Below, piece after piece: positions 1-7,530 of a stretch of DNA of 20,320 nucleotides. Location: the IMG/VR virus record IMGVR_UViG_3300033064_001388, positions 1 through 20,320 of that record; one strand, 5' to 3'. Below the pieces are notes generated by a model that was given only the letters and a program-made list of their open reading frames with translations, ran no database searches and was not told the origin of the DNA. Numbering within the stretch: position 1 is the first letter of the stretch; every line of letters begins with the position of its first letter. A program made the position numbers and the translations under genes. Source of the DNA: a virus.

Positions 1-1547
1 ACCGTATCCCATGCTCCGCTGAACATGCCGGCTACGGCCCCCAGGTCAGACTTGACCTGGTCCTTGACCATCTGGAAGTAGTCACTGAACGTCCCGGGCA
101 GTTCCGCCAGAAAGCCTTGAAAGTCTATCTCGTCGAGGTGCAATGCATCTATCAGTACCTCACCGGTCTTCTGTGCATTCTCCCTGAACTTGACAAACGG
201 GTCTTCGGCAAAGGCTTTTTTGTATGACTCTACGGCGCCGCCGAAGTCCCTCCAATCCTCAGTAAGGTGTCCCACAAAAGCCGAAACACCGGCAACCTCA
301 CGCATCAGCCGCTTGACCGGCGAGAGAAGTAGCTCAACAATCCTCTCCGTGTGTTTCTTCAACCAGTTCCAGAACGGAACCAGAATCCCGTTTGCGATCT
401 TGTCTACCGCCGCACTGAGATAGTCGCCCATGCCCCCCCAGTTGTTGCGCCACGCGATGGAAAGGGCATAGATTGAGGCGGCAATGGCAGCAATCAGCCC
501 AACAATTACCCAGACCGGAGCGGAGATCCCGAACACTGCGATCTTGAACGCCAGAAGAGCCGGAATACCCGTCCAAATCGCGAGGGATAGTTTGACTATG
601 CCAGCAGAAAGCAGTACGACGGACTTGACCACGGTGGGAAGGGTTAGGAGCACTATGCCACTCGATAGAGCCACCATAGAAAGAGCAACCGCTGTCTGCG
701 TTATCCCGGCGGCCAAGTTCGGGTTCACCGCTACCCACTCTTTGATAATTTTAACGATCTCATTCGCTTTCTGTGTGAAGGCCGTAAAATCCGGGATCAG
801 GCTCAACCCTATCGTCGCTCCCAGTTCGGCGGCTTGAGCGTTTAGCGCCCGCCATTGGTTCGTTGCGCTGCCCGCAGTCCGTACAGCGTCACCCTGTGCT
901 GTCTTTGTCGCATCGAGAATGACACCGTATCGGGCTAAGACCTTTTGTTGAGAACTCAGCGCCTGACCCTGTGCGACTAATCCGTTTGTCCATGCCCATG
1001 TTTTATAAGTGTTCTCATCCGTCAAAATACCCAACTCCAGAAGTGGCTCAATCGAGCCCACGATCCCGGACCGCAACTTCATAAATGCTTCCTCGAACGT
1101 GATATCATAGGCTGATGATATGTCATAGGCCAACTGAGTTAGACTCGTAGACATGCCGTACGCCGCCTTTTCGTTGAACCCCATCGACTTGACCATGACG
1201 TTCAACATGCCGACGCTTTTGCGAATCTCGAACCGGTTAAATTGTAGACTGTCAGCCAGATCGTTAGACCATTTCCGAGCGGCATCAGCCATACCGCCTA
1301 AAGACACCTCGAATAGACTCTCAGACTCCTGCACGTGCATGGCAGACCGGAGAAACAACGCTCCTACCCCGAGGCCGGCGGCGCCGACTGCGACCATCTT
1401 CTTGCCGAGGCTCTCCATCTGCCGCCCGAGTTCGGCGAAGCCTTGCCCGAGCCGCTTTCGGTCTTTGTCTATCCGGCCAACGCCCTGACTCCAGTCACTG
1501 GTATCAAGCCGAATCCGTCCAACGATTGCCCCCGCGTCGAATGCCAT
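1..1547 (-). CDS. Phage tail tape measure protein, N-terminal 515 residues (runs off left edge)
   Basis: The frame starts with ATG at 1547, 3 nt after the stop of the upstream chaperone gene, and stays open to the window edge, so the C-terminus is missing. The protein opens MAFDAGAIVGRIRLDTSDW. A short hydrophobic stretch lies near residues 51-66. A segment near residues 125-155 (YDISSAYDITFEEAFMKL, then SGIVGSIEPLLELGI) resembles the conserved core of TP901-type tape measure proteins. A long hydrophobic region of several potential membrane helices spans about residues 275-368. In siphophages this protein sets tail length, scaffolds tail tube assembly and is ejected with the DNA. Its place directly after two small chaperone-type genes is the classic one. 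The family call is confident; any C-terminal enzymatic domain would lie outside the window. Confidence 0.9.
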   Translation of the reverse strand, partial: MAFDAGAIVGRIRLDTSDWSQGVGRIDKDRKRLGQGFAELGRQMESLGKKMVAVGAAGLGVGALFLRSAMHVQESESLFEVSLGGMADAARKWSNDLADSLQFNRFEIRKSVGMLNVMVKSMGFNEKAAYGMSTSLTQLAYDISSAYDITFEEAFMKLRSGIVGSIEPLLELGILTDENTYKTWAWTNGLVAQGQALSSQQKVLARYGVILDATKTAQGDAVRTAGSATNQWRALNAQAAELGATIGLSLIPDFTAFTQKANEIVKIIKEWVAVNPNLAAGITQTAVALSMVALSSGIVLLTLPTVVKSVVLLSAGIVKLSLAIWTGIPALLAFKIAVFGISAPVWVIVGLIAAIAASIYALSIAWRNNWGGMGDYLSAAVDKIANGILVPFWNWLKKHTERIVELLLSPVKRLMREVAGVSAFVGHLTEDWRDFGGAVESYKKAFAEDPFVKFRENAQKTGEVLIDALHLDEIDFQGFLAELPGTFSDYFQMVKDQVKSDLGAVAGMFSGAWDT

Positions 1548-1550
1548 GTC

Positions 1551-1829
1551 TTACCCCTTCCCCTGAGCGTAGAATGCCGCCCGCGTTCGCTCTCGGCTCT
1601 TGGCGGCCTCTTCCTCTGGGTTGATACCGCGTTGGAGATTGTCTATCTGTTTTTGGAGCACCTTCGTGGCCTTTATCCAGTCCTTCTTGTCCGCCTGCGC
1701 GATTCGTGCGGCCTCTGCCGCAATCAACTGGCCCGTGAGCCGTTGAATCTGAGCCTGGCGGTGCCAGAACCGGAAGTCTCGCTCGTCCATGTCCTGCAAA
1801 TCGAACGGGTCAAACTGTCCGGGGAACAC
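1551..1829 (-). CDS. Tail assembly chaperone, downstream (gpT-like) part
   Basis: A 92-residue frame between the first chaperone gene and the tape measure gene. As a separate gene it would begin with GTG at 1829, with a GGAG about 9 nt upstream. It is charged and helical (DERDFRFWHRQAQIQRL early on; a Lys/Gln/Glu-rich helix after). It lies in the -1 frame relative to the upstream gene and remains open upstream across that gene's end, so it may instead be made as a C-terminal extension by ribosomal frameshifting, as in lambda gpG/gpGT. Position and size support a chaperone role in tape measure folding and tail tube polymerisation. No specific domain is recognised. Confidence 0.65.
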   Translation of the reverse strand: MFPGQFDPFDLQDMDERDFRFWHRQAQIQRLTGQLIAAEAARIAQADKKDWIKATKVLQKQIDNLQRGINPEEEAAKSRERTRAAFYAQGKG

Positions 1830-1843
1830 CGCCAGTATCTCCG

Positions 1844-2167
1844 CTATTCCTCCGCCTTTGCCGGAGTAGGGTTTCCGGTCGGGCCCTTGCCCTGAACCTG
1901 GTTCGCGATTTCCTCATGGAACCACCTGGAAATCTCGAAGATTTCGACGGCGTCCATTTCGTCCATGACTGCGGACGGAACGCCGAGAAGGTCCTCGAAG
2001 AAGGTGATGACGGAATCGATATTCCCTTCGCTCGCATCACGGGACATCTGCCCGATTCGGCGGATCACCTTGCCGGTAACCCGTTTCAGAACGTAGGTTT
2101 TGCCACCGAGAGGGACTTCAATCGGTTCAAAGGCGGACTTCTTCTGTCCTGCGATGTACTTCGGCAT
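1844..2167 (-). CDS. Tail assembly chaperone, upstream (gpG-like) part
   Basis: A 107-residue protein starting MPKYIAGQKKSAFEPIEVPL, with an early GGKTYVLKRVTGKVIRRIGQ segment and an acidic helical middle (DEMDAVEIFEISRWFHEEIA). It sits between the tail tube gene and the tape measure gene, the usual site for the first tail assembly chaperone of siphophages. These proteins bind the tape measure protein and recruit tail tube subunits, and are not retained in the virion. The C-terminus (GPTGNPTPAKAEE) looks like a flexible linker, as would be expected if a fraction of ribosomes shift into the next frame there. Function is inferred mostly from position and size. Confidence 0.7.
   Translation of the reverse strand: MPKYIAGQKKSAFEPIEVPLGGKTYVLKRVTGKVIRRIGQMSRDASEGNIDSVITFFEDLLGVPSAVMDEMDAVEIFEISRWFHEEIANQVQGKGPTGNPTPAKAEE
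1856..1862 (-). promoter_or_regulatory. Candidate -1 programmed frameshift heptamer (GGCAAAG)
   Basis: Read on the minus strand, the end of the upstream chaperone gene contains G GCA AAG in its reading frame, 9 nt before its TAG stop (1844-1846). A one-base backward slip would give GGC AAA and enter the frame of the downstream gene, which is open from here through 1551. The motif differs by one base from GGGAAAG, the lambda G-T slip site. The P-site re-pairing (GCA to GGC) would be poor, so this is a candidate only. Confidence 0.35.
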
Positions 2168-2207
2168 CTGCTATGCCTCCGATCTCAAAGATGTGCTACT
2201 ACCAGGA

Positions 2208-2732
2208 CTACGAGGTTTCCCCGTAGCCGATGGCCCAGATGTCTCCGACGGCATAGGTTTCGCCAGACGCCGTCGCATCGACCTTGAAGGCCTTGAACAA
2301 GACCTTGTACTCACGATCCGTTTCGGCATCGAAAACGATCTCCGAGTCGAGTTTCGGATAGGTGAGGAAGAAGGTGATCCACTTCGTTGCGTCCACCGTG
2401 GCCGTGCCGTTGATGATCGGTTTGATGACCAGTTGCTGAGCGTTGTCTCGCATCGATGTTCCGACCTGGCTCGAGAACATCAACTCATCGCCCGTCTTGG
2501 TGGTTCCGGGCAGAGCAGCGGCCAACTGAGTGAGGGTGCTTCCAGTCATGGAAATCTCAATCTCAGTCGCTTCACCGGTAAAGATTTCGTCTTTCGGCGA
2601 CGTGCCGTTCTGCGCGGTTTTGTGCTCGGCGGTGTCTTCCGAGTGCCGTGAGGTGACGCTATGGTTGTCACCGAGATCGACCGAGTTCCACTCGCAGTTC
2701 GCGGGGCCGAGTTCACCAAAGGGAGCTCCCAT
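2208..2732 (-). CDS. Major tail tube protein
   Basis: A 174-residue protein with a clear CAGGAG ribosome site 9 nt before its ATG. It begins MGAPFGELGPANCEWN and has alternating beta-rich stretches, including TEIEISMTGSTLTQLAAALPG and a late EYKVLFKAFKVDATASGETYAVGDIW segment. The late pattern is typical of the tail tube beta-sandwich of siphophages. It would form the hexameric rings of the non-contractile tail. Gene order (tail terminator, this gene, two chaperones, tape measure) makes the call robust even though the sequence family is not named. There is no sheath gene beside it, consistent with a siphovirus tail. Confidence 0.8.
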   Translation of the reverse strand: MGAPFGELGPANCEWNSVDLGDNHSVTSRHSEDTAEHKTAQNGTSPKDEIFTGEATEIEISMTGSTLTQLAAALPGTTKTGDELMFSSQVGTSMRDNAQQLVIKPIINGTATVDATKWITFFLTYPKLDSEIVFDAETDREYKVLFKAFKVDATASGETYAVGDIWAIGYGETS

Positions 2733-2778
2733 GATGATTTCTCCTGTCTATGTGTTTTTGGGGTGACGGCCAGCGCCG

Positions 2779-3216
2779 CTAAAGAGTCAACAGAACGTGA
2801 AGCAGTGGATTGAAGGTGAACAGGTACCCGCCGGTAGGGTCCTGTCCGGTGTGCTGCGGCCTGGGTAGAGAAGCAACGCTCTCTATCCAGTATTGGTTGC
2901 CCTGGACTCCTGGGAGCCCGGTGGGCAAAACTGGCAACTGTATTTTCCCGCGCTGCTGGAGCACGGCGTAGACGGCCAACGCAGCCGCCCGAGATTGCTG
3001 ATAGGACGGGCCGCGAGAAATGATCTGAATCATCTGTTCCCATCGGGGATTTTCGCTACTGGTCAACCCCGATGTATAGCGTTTGTCCAGCCCTCCAGAT
3101 TCGATGATGGCGATGCAGGTCTCCCCTGATTCCTGGCGGAAGGGTCCGGCCTCGATCGTGCTTCCCACGGTGAGGCTGGCTTGAGTGGCGATGTAGGTGA
3201 CCAGTTCTTTAATCAC
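2779..3216 (-). CDS. Tail terminator / minor capsid protein 3-like
   Basis: A 145-residue protein starting with GTG at 3216. A GGAGAAG ribosome site lies about 7 nt upstream and the start overlaps the previous gene by 8 nt. It begins MIKELVTYIATQASLTVGST and continues with a typical tail-completion layout: an N-terminal helix, a beta-strand with ETCIAIIESGG, a QMIQIISRGPSYQQSRAAA helix, then a C-terminal beta-strand ending in GGYLFTFNPLLHVLL. This pattern resembles the Minor_capsid_3/tail terminator family that caps the tail tube before head joining. Its position just before the tube gene supports this. No catalytic motif is present or expected. Confidence 0.7.
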   Translation of the reverse strand: MIKELVTYIATQASLTVGSTIEAGPFRQESGETCIAIIESGGLDKRYTSGLTSSENPRWEQMIQIISRGPSYQQSRAAALAVYAVLQQRGKIQLPVLPTGLPGVQGNQYWIESVASLPRPQHTGQDPTGGYLFTFNPLLHVLLTL

Positions 3217-3490
3217 AATTCATCTTCTCCATGATCTCATCAGGACGTTCCGCAACTAAAATGGGCATTTCTGCTCCGTCGATATCGATGGTTGTCCCTG
3301 AGAACTCCGCGTGCTGAGTAGCAGCATGGGGCTGTCGATATGATGGGTACAATGTGACGATGCGATTCGCACGGACAAACAAGGGGTCAGGTGCTATGCC
3401 AGTATGATGCTGTAACGAAATTGGAGTCAGCCGAATCATCTTACCGGCATCAAGTTTCCATTTCGCTTCAACAGTCGGTACGTTATCCAT
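3209..3490 (-). CDS. Small virion-assembly protein of unknown function
   Basis: A 93-residue protein with ATG at 3490, one nt after the stop of the gp10-like gene, and TAA overlapping the start of the tail terminator gene. It opens MDNVPTVEAKWKLDAGKMIR and has two likely beta-hairpins (residues about 40-52 and 64-80). No family is recognised. Its place between the gp10-like and tail terminator genes suggests a small head-tail junction or assembly factor, but this is inference from context. Tight coupling on both sides argues that it is a real translated gene. Confidence 0.6.
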   Translation of the reverse strand: MDNVPTVEAKWKLDAGKMIRLTPISLQHHTGIAPDPLFVRANRIVTLYPSYRQPHAATQHAEFSGTTIDIDGAEMPILVAERPDEIMEKMNCD

Positions 3491-3491
3491 G

Positions 3492-3959
3492 TCATTTCAT
3501 TTCCCGCAGCGTGTCTGCTACGATCTCAAGATAATCCCGCCGATAGACCACCAGTTTCGTCTCAAGGAACTTCCCGCCCTCTGTGCCCTTCTTCCGCTGA
3601 AAGTTGTACTCGGGATGCTCGTGCAGGCGGGCCGCCTGCGGCTGGTTGAACCCGATAACAGCGACCGTCTCATGTCTACCGGATGATTCCCGGTGGTCGC
3701 GGGCGGGCGTTCCGTGGCTGGCCGGGCTGAGTCCTTCTGACGTGCCGGTTAAGTGGCTTTCGACAAACACGCTCCCCGAGGCTTGCAGTGTGCCTTCATC
3801 CATCGGCACGGATGGGGCTTTCTGTACGCAGTCGTTCATGCACTGCATCCCCGCGCGCGTAAGGCCCAGTTCCAGTTGCCCCGGAAACGCCTCTTTCCGA
3901 AGTCGCTCGATACGGCGAGAGAACGCACGGCTGTCGAGAGTGAATCCTGTTGAAGTCAT
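3492..3959 (-). CDS. HK97 gp10-like / minor capsid protein 2-like head-tail joining protein
   Basis: The chosen ATG at 3959 overlaps the upstream stop as ATGA, giving 155 residues; a longer in-frame start at 3992 lies inside the previous gene and is less likely. The N-terminus (DSRAFSRRIERLRKEAFPGQ) followed by a helix with AGMQCMNDCVQKAPSVPMDEGTL matches the start of gp10/Minor_capsid_2-type proteins, where a basic helix is followed by an A-P-x-x-x-G-x-L turn. A later AVIGFNQPQAARLHEHPEYNF fits the strand and turn typical of the family. These proteins act at the neck between the connector and the tail. The family assignment is by pattern recognition and gene order. Confidence 0.7.
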   Translation of the reverse strand: MTSTGFTLDSRAFSRRIERLRKEAFPGQLELGLTRAGMQCMNDCVQKAPSVPMDEGTLQASGSVFVESHLTGTSEGLSPASHGTPARDHRESSGRHETVAVIGFNQPQAARLHEHPEYNFQRKKGTEGGKFLETKLVVYRRDYLEIVADTLREMK

Positions 3960-4252
3960 TGGAGGTCCACCATCACGAACAGAGTAGCCCATCCCTGGGG
4001 CTTCCCGATGGCCAGAACGGAATGGTCCTGACCGTCTACTGTGAACTTGTCGTTGTGGGTGACCACCGCGTCGGGGGCCAGATAGATGCGCATCGCACTG
4101 ACTACCTGCTCCCCTTGCTGGTTCCTGACAAGCCGGGTCTGATATTTGATGCGGCAGGACACTTCCGCCTCAGTGCGTGTTGCCTCCCCCCAGGTATCCT
4201 CAGAGGAAAATGAGCAGTGGGTGACGGAGTTGATGAGGTAGGATCGAATCAT
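3956..4252 (-). CDS. Head closure protein (minor capsid protein 1-like)
   Basis: A 98-residue protein starting one nt after the MuF-like gene stops. The sequence is a small beta-barrel candidate: SEDTWGEATRTEAEVSCRIKY, then QVVSAMRIYLAPDAVVTHNDKFTVDG, then a terminal HSVLAIGKPQGWATLFVMVDL. The order 'strand, D-x-F-x-V-D-G, strand' is typical of head-closure/Minor_capsid_1 proteins (SPP1 gp16-type), which seal the connector after packaging and provide the tail docking surface. The next genes in order (gp10-like, terminator, tube) agree with this. The stop overlaps the following start as ATGA. Confidence 0.65.
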   Translation of the reverse strand: MIRSYLINSVTHCSFSSEDTWGEATRTEAEVSCRIKYQTRLVRNQQGEQVVSAMRIYLAPDAVVTHNDKFTVDGQDHSVLAIGKPQGWATLFVMVDLQ

Positions 4253-4253
4253 G

Positions 4254-5201
4254 TCATGCCGCCTTCTGCTTCGCCTTCTTTTGGGCTTCGGTCAGATCCT
4301 GATTGCTGGCTTCAACGGCCTGGTCGTATTCATCGCGACGGATGAGCACGTTCTCGATGACCGGAAGGATTGCATGCCAGCAGCCGGGATGAAATGGTGG
4401 CATCCGGTCCAGCTGTGGGAAGTCCGAATGCCCGCCTGAAATCGAAAAGGTCTTGCCCTCATAGACCTGACAGATCGGGGTATCTGTCCCGTGGTCTGAG
4501 ATCTGCACCAGGTCTACCCCGGCCTGAGTCGTGGCGTTGACTGTCCCTCGGCTGGTCGCTTCACGAGTCCGAGTCCGGGCTACAAGTTCGGCGTAGGATC
4601 TGGGTTGATAGTTCCTCCCGTTGATTGTCAGGAGTCTCCCGCCTTCGATCTGGTCCATGAGCCGGCGCTCAATCAGTTTCGACACATCCCGGCGCGTCTT
4701 GCCCTCGATCAATCCCCCGATGATCTGCCGATTGATCTCGCCCTCTGTGATAAGGGCCTGTTGAGTGGACCGGACAAAGCGCGTTGCATTCCGCAGTATG
4801 CTCCCGTTGGCCGTCAGGAGATCGGCTGTCATCTGGTCAGCAATGACGTTGACCGCCTGGACGTGCATCCTGGCGCCGAAGTTAACGCCGGATCCGGTAT
4901 AACCGAGTTGGGACAGTGTTTGGGATGTGATATCCATGCCCTTCTGATAAGCTTCTTTCGCCGCGCCTCCCGCCCATGCCCGCGCCTGCTGGTTCAGAAC
5001 GACGATTTCGCGATTGACCTGTTTGAGAATGTCGTTCATTCGGGCCTGTTGCGCCGCCGTCTGGGGTACCCCGGACATGAGCAGCGTCGTGATTCTGTCC
5101 TGGGTGTCCGCATAGATCACCGTCAGGGTTTGGATCTTCCGGCGCATGAAGGACAGTGCTTCACGGGCAGACATTTCAGAGAGTGAGGGCAGACTGGGCA
5201 T
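4254..5201 (-). CDS. MuF-like minor head protein (phage minor capsid protein)
   Basis: About 315 residues from ATG at 5201, which shares one base with the upstream stop; a GTG at 5204 would add one residue. A GGAAG lies 8 nt before the ATG. The N-terminal half is helical and Gln-rich. Around residues 205-290 lie RTRTREATSRG, ISDHGTDTPICQVYEGK and PPFHPGCWHAI, the signature of the MuF/minor capsid family (C-x(n)-G-K and a P-x-H-P-x-C motif). Such proteins are internal head components linked to the portal. In most phages the gene follows the portal gene directly. Here it is about 8 kb farther on, beyond the capsid, connector and glycosyltransferase genes. The C-terminus is Lys/Ala-rich. Confidence 0.85.
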   Translation of the reverse strand: MPSLPSLSEMSAREALSFMRRKIQTLTVIYADTQDRITTLLMSGVPQTAAQQARMNDILKQVNREIVVLNQQARAWAGGAAKEAYQKGMDITSQTLSQLGYTGSGVNFGARMHVQAVNVIADQMTADLLTANGSILRNATRFVRSTQQALITEGEINRQIIGGLIEGKTRRDVSKLIERRLMDQIEGGRLLTINGRNYQPRSYAELVARTRTREATSRGTVNATTQAGVDLVQISDHGTDTPICQVYEGKTFSISGGHSDFPQLDRMPPFHPGCWHAILPVIENVLIRRDEYDQAVEASNQDLTEAQKKAKQKAA

Positions 5202-5464
5202 CACTCATTCTTCCGGATCTGAAATGTCTTGAGGCAGACTTCCTGATGGTCCTCAAATCGAACTTGCATCTCGCCCTGCTTCCGGAGGATTTCCCCCGTC
5301 CGCTGGTCCAGATGATCCAATTTCTTCACAACACCATTTTTCATTGTGCTATCGAGAACTTCAAGCCGGTTCGTGACCCGGCCCGCGATAAAGGCCAAGG
5401 CTACCAGCTGGCCAATCAAGCCACACGCGAGAACAATGATAGACATCCAGCCGGCTTCACTCAT
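5201..5464 (-). CDS. Small single-TM membrane protein with coiled coil
   Basis: An 87-residue protein. The N-terminus MSEAGW is followed by one hydrophobic helix (about residues 7-28), then a charged heptad-like segment (VTNRLEVLDSTMKNG, LDHLDQRTGEILRKQ) to the end. The topology is therefore one TM anchor with a cytoplasmic or periplasmic coiled coil. It could be a lysis accessory (holin-like or spanin-like membrane protein) or a membrane factor for head assembly. No endolysin is next to it, so a holin call is not justified. Its stop overlaps the MuF-like gene start. It lies in the same late operon. Confidence 0.65.
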   Translation of the reverse strand: MSEAGWMSIIVLACGLIGQLVALAFIAGRVTNRLEVLDSTMKNGVVKKLDHLDQRTGEILRKQGEMQVRFEDHQEVCLKTFQIRKNE

Positions 5465-5497
5465 GGGAATAGTCCGTTTCTGTTTTTGTGTTTTGCT

Positions 5498-5701
5498 CTA
5501 CGGCTTCGGGACTTCTTCCACTGTCGCGTCTTTCTTCTGCTCCTTCACGGCCATCATTTCCTCGTGCTGGCCGACGATCTTGGCCAGGGTCGCGACTGCC
5601 GCCTGAATCGACACGTGCTGCGCTCTGTTGCCGACAAACGCGGCCCCCACTTGATCCATCGTCTGTAGGGCCTGCTGCCCTGTCATCTGCTGCTCTGCCA
5701 T
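5498..5701 (-). CDS. Small hypothetical phage protein (67 aa)
   Basis: ATG at 5701 with an AGAGGA ribosome site 8 nt upstream; longer in-frame starts lack this support. The protein MAEQQMTGQQALQTMDQVGA is Gln/Ala-rich, probably fully helical, and ends in a charged tail (KEQKKDATVEEVPKP). It has no membrane segment and no recognised family. It lies between the last glycosyltransferase and the TM protein, with about 30 nt gaps on both sides, slightly wider than elsewhere in this operon. A role cannot be given. Confidence 0.6.
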   Translation of the reverse strand: MAEQQMTGQQALQTMDQVGAAFVGNRAQHVSIQAAVATLAKIVGQHEEMMAVKEQKKDATVEEVPKP

Positions 5702-5732
5702 TTCACTGTTCCTCTCTTGGTTGGGTGATCCG

Positions 5733-6425
5733 TCAGAATATCCGCTTCTCCGGTTCGTAGTGCTCCCGATAGTAGCGTTCGTAGAACTCTTGCCGCTGTG
5801 GGGCGAGCGTCTTGTCCCGATACATGGCCGTCCCATCCTTGCACTCGGGGAGGTTCTCATAGGCTTTGGTTGGAACCACCCACTTGGGCACGGTTGGCCG
5901 TTCCTTCATCTGCCACCAAAGATCGTCCGCATTTCGGGGAAGCCCTCTGAGATCAAACCCGAGGTTGCACCTGGGAGTCAGGCATACCACCCCGACGAAT
6001 CCGACACGGACGGGACTGTCGATCTTGTTCGAGGCGTAGAACGCGGTATTGGCGTGGTAGTCGGGACCCAGAAACGTCCGCCCGATGATGCCGACGATGG
6101 GTTCTCCGGCTGTTCTGCGGCGCACGTTTTCCCAACCATCTACCAGGTCAGCCAGCATCCCGGGAAGTGGGAGCAGGTCATCATCGGCCAGAACAATAAG
6201 GTCCCCTTCAGTCATCAGGGCAAAGGCGTAGTCGCTCTTCGGCCCGGTGTCGATCGGCATGTTCCAAACGCGGACGCCCTCAACTTGAGACTCATACTCC
6301 CCGCTGCCGTCCAGAAGCCAGACCTGGTCTGCACCCTCATCCATCCAAGCCGCGAGAATCCGATCCAGATTGCGGAATCGGCGATAGGTTGTGACCAGGA
6401 CTGAGACGGAGGCGGCGTTTATCAT
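5733..6425 (-). CDS. GT-A fold glycosyltransferase (family 2-like)
   Basis: The chosen ATG at 6425 overlaps the upstream stop as ATGA and gives 230 residues; an in-frame start at 6464 would extend into the previous gene. The N-terminus SVSVLVTTYRRFRNLDRIL is the nucleotide-sugar-binding beta-alpha unit of family 2 enzymes. LIVLADDDLLPLPGM places a DDD metal/nucleotide site at residues 81-83. A second acidic motif, NADDLWWQM, sits at about 165-173, where the catalytic base is usually found. No membrane segment is present, so this is a soluble enzyme. Donor and acceptor are unknown. It closes the four-gene glycosyltransferase block in the late operon, suggesting action on a phage-borne or host-surface glycan late in infection. 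Confidence 0.8.
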   Translation of the reverse strand: MINAASVSVLVTTYRRFRNLDRILAAWMDEGADQVWLLDGSGEYESQVEGVRVWNMPIDTGPKSDYAFALMTEGDLIVLADDDLLPLPGMLADLVDGWENVRRRTAGEPIVGIIGRTFLGPDYHANTAFYASNKIDSPVRVGFVGVVCLTPRCNLGFDLRGLPRNADDLWWQMKERPTVPKWVVPTKAYENLPECKDGTAMYRDKTLAPQRQEFYERYYREHYEPEKRIF

Positions 6426-6805
6426 GATTTCGCCTTTCGCTTCTTTTTGTTCCACTTCTGACACGCTTTCGCGATGTCTGGCACCGCGGCCGCCATGAAT
6501 TCGCCAACCTCATCGGCGATCTTCGCAAATTGGCAGTGGGTGAAAACGAACAGATAGTTCCCGGCCTCGCCGGAGTTGTCCTGAGATTCGAAATATCGGA
6601 CCCGCAGGGACTCGGCAGACATCTCAAAGGCTTCATGCACAACCCGCGCCAGCACGGTTTTCCACGTGCCTTTCATCCCGATCTTCATCCTGGGGAAGTC
6701 GATGTCTCCAGGCAGCGCCCAGTACTCCGCGCCATGGCCATCCCGCAAAACAACCTGAACCTTGCGGTAGCCCATCTCGTAGACGCCGATGATCTTCTGT
6801 TTCAT
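6422..6805 (-). CDS. Small unknown protein within the glycosyltransferase block
   Basis: A 127-residue protein with ATGA overlaps at both ends (start with the rhamnosyltransferase-like gene, stop with the next glycosyltransferase). It begins MKQKIIGVYEMGYRKVQVVL and has a beta-rich N-terminal half (GAEYWALPGDIDFPRMKIGM), a helix near residues 48-62 and a very basic tail (WNKKKRKAKS). No family is recognised. Translational coupling with glycosyltransferases on both sides suggests that it serves the same pathway, for example as an acceptor or accessory, but nothing in the sequence proves it. The basic tail could bind nucleic acid or an acidic surface. Confidence 0.6.
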   Translation of the reverse strand: MKQKIIGVYEMGYRKVQVVLRDGHGAEYWALPGDIDFPRMKIGMKGTWKTVLARVVHEAFEMSAESLRVRYFESQDNSGEAGNYLFVFTHCQFAKIADEVGEFMAAAVPDIAKACQKWNKKKRKAKS

Positions 6806-7530
6806 GGGGTCACCCCGAACCGGCGCAGAATCGTCGCCATCTCATGCGGATCGCGGGTCAGGAGTTTCCCGCCCGCGGCCAGCGCGTCGATCTCGGCTTG
6901 GGAGAACCGGACTGGCTGCCTGTCCCGCCGAATGTCCGAGATGTTCTCTTCGTGTTTCACGACCATGATCCGACCGGCCGGGAGTTCAACGCAGTCCGAT
7001 CGATTGCCACCGAGTTTCCCATGCGCTTGGACGTTGATGGCGGTGAAGTCGGGCCAGTCCTGGAAGATGGACCTCGGAAATACCTGCGTCACGAATGGCG
7101 GAGCCTTACGATAAAAGCGGACGATGTAACCGTTGTTCATATCCCACGCCAGACAGTCACGGAAAACATAGTAGGATACAGATCCGTGCTTTCCGTTGCA
7201 CTCGGCATGAATGGCATCCATCGCATCGTCCCGCATGAGATCGTCCGAGTCGATTCGGGTCAGGGCTACGAAGTCATCGGATAGGCTCGTGATCCACTCT
7301 CGGCCTTCGTCATAAACCGGTCGGCACTTTTCGGGCCATTCGAACGTCCGCGTCAGGTCCCGGTTTCGAATTCCACAGACGACCATGATCTCGAAGTCCT
7401 GGAATGTCTGACCCATGAGGCTCTTGTGCGTCGTCCGGCAGAACCGTTCGAAGCGCGCCCGGATCCACTCGGGCTTGAGAATCAGCGTTGGCCGGTCGTA
7501 GTCGAGGAAGATTTTGACCAGGTGTTTCAT
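6802..7530 (-). CDS. Putative rhamnosyltransferase-like glycosyltransferase
   Basis: ATG at 7530 overlaps the upstream stop as ATGA; a GGGGGT precedes it. The protein has 242 residues. The start MKHLVKIFLDYDRP, then WIRARFERFCRTTHKSLMGQ, then TFQDFEIMVVCG, resembles the 'putative rhamnosyl transferase' family, in which an R-x-x-x-F helix is followed by a Q-T-x-x-x-F strand. TRIDSDDLM at residues 91-99 is the DxD-type nucleotide-sugar site. The later SYYVFRDCLAWDMNNGYIV is consistent with the family's acceptor region. The sugar donor is inferred only from the family name and may not be dTDP-rhamnose. No sugar-nucleotide synthesis gene is present, so the donor must come from the host. Confidence 0.75.
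   Translation of the reverse strand: MKHLVKIFLDYDRPTLILKPEWIRARFERFCRTTHKSLMGQTFQDFEIMVVCGIRNRDLTRTFEWPEKCRPVYDEGREWITSLSDDFVALTRIDSDDLMRDDAMDAIHAECNGKHGSVSYYVFRDCLAWDMNNGYIVRFYRKAPPFVTQVFPRSIFQDWPDFTAINVQAHGKLGGNRSDCVELPAGRIMVVKHEENISDIRRDRQPVRFSQAEIDALAAGGKLLTRDPHEMATILRRFGVTP

Noticed and set aside
5201-5464. Holin call for the small membrane protein
   Set aside because: One TM helix with a coiled coil is compatible but not specific, and no endolysin or second lysis gene is present in the window.
5721-6404. Long open frame on the plus strand opposite a glycosyltransferase
   Set aside because: It is antisense to a gene with clear GT-A motifs, has no ribosome site and its translation shows no family pattern. 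The same applies to plus-strand frames at 2100-2651, 4605-5186, 7611-8156, 8988-9485, 11328-11855, 12504-13142 and 18132-18713.
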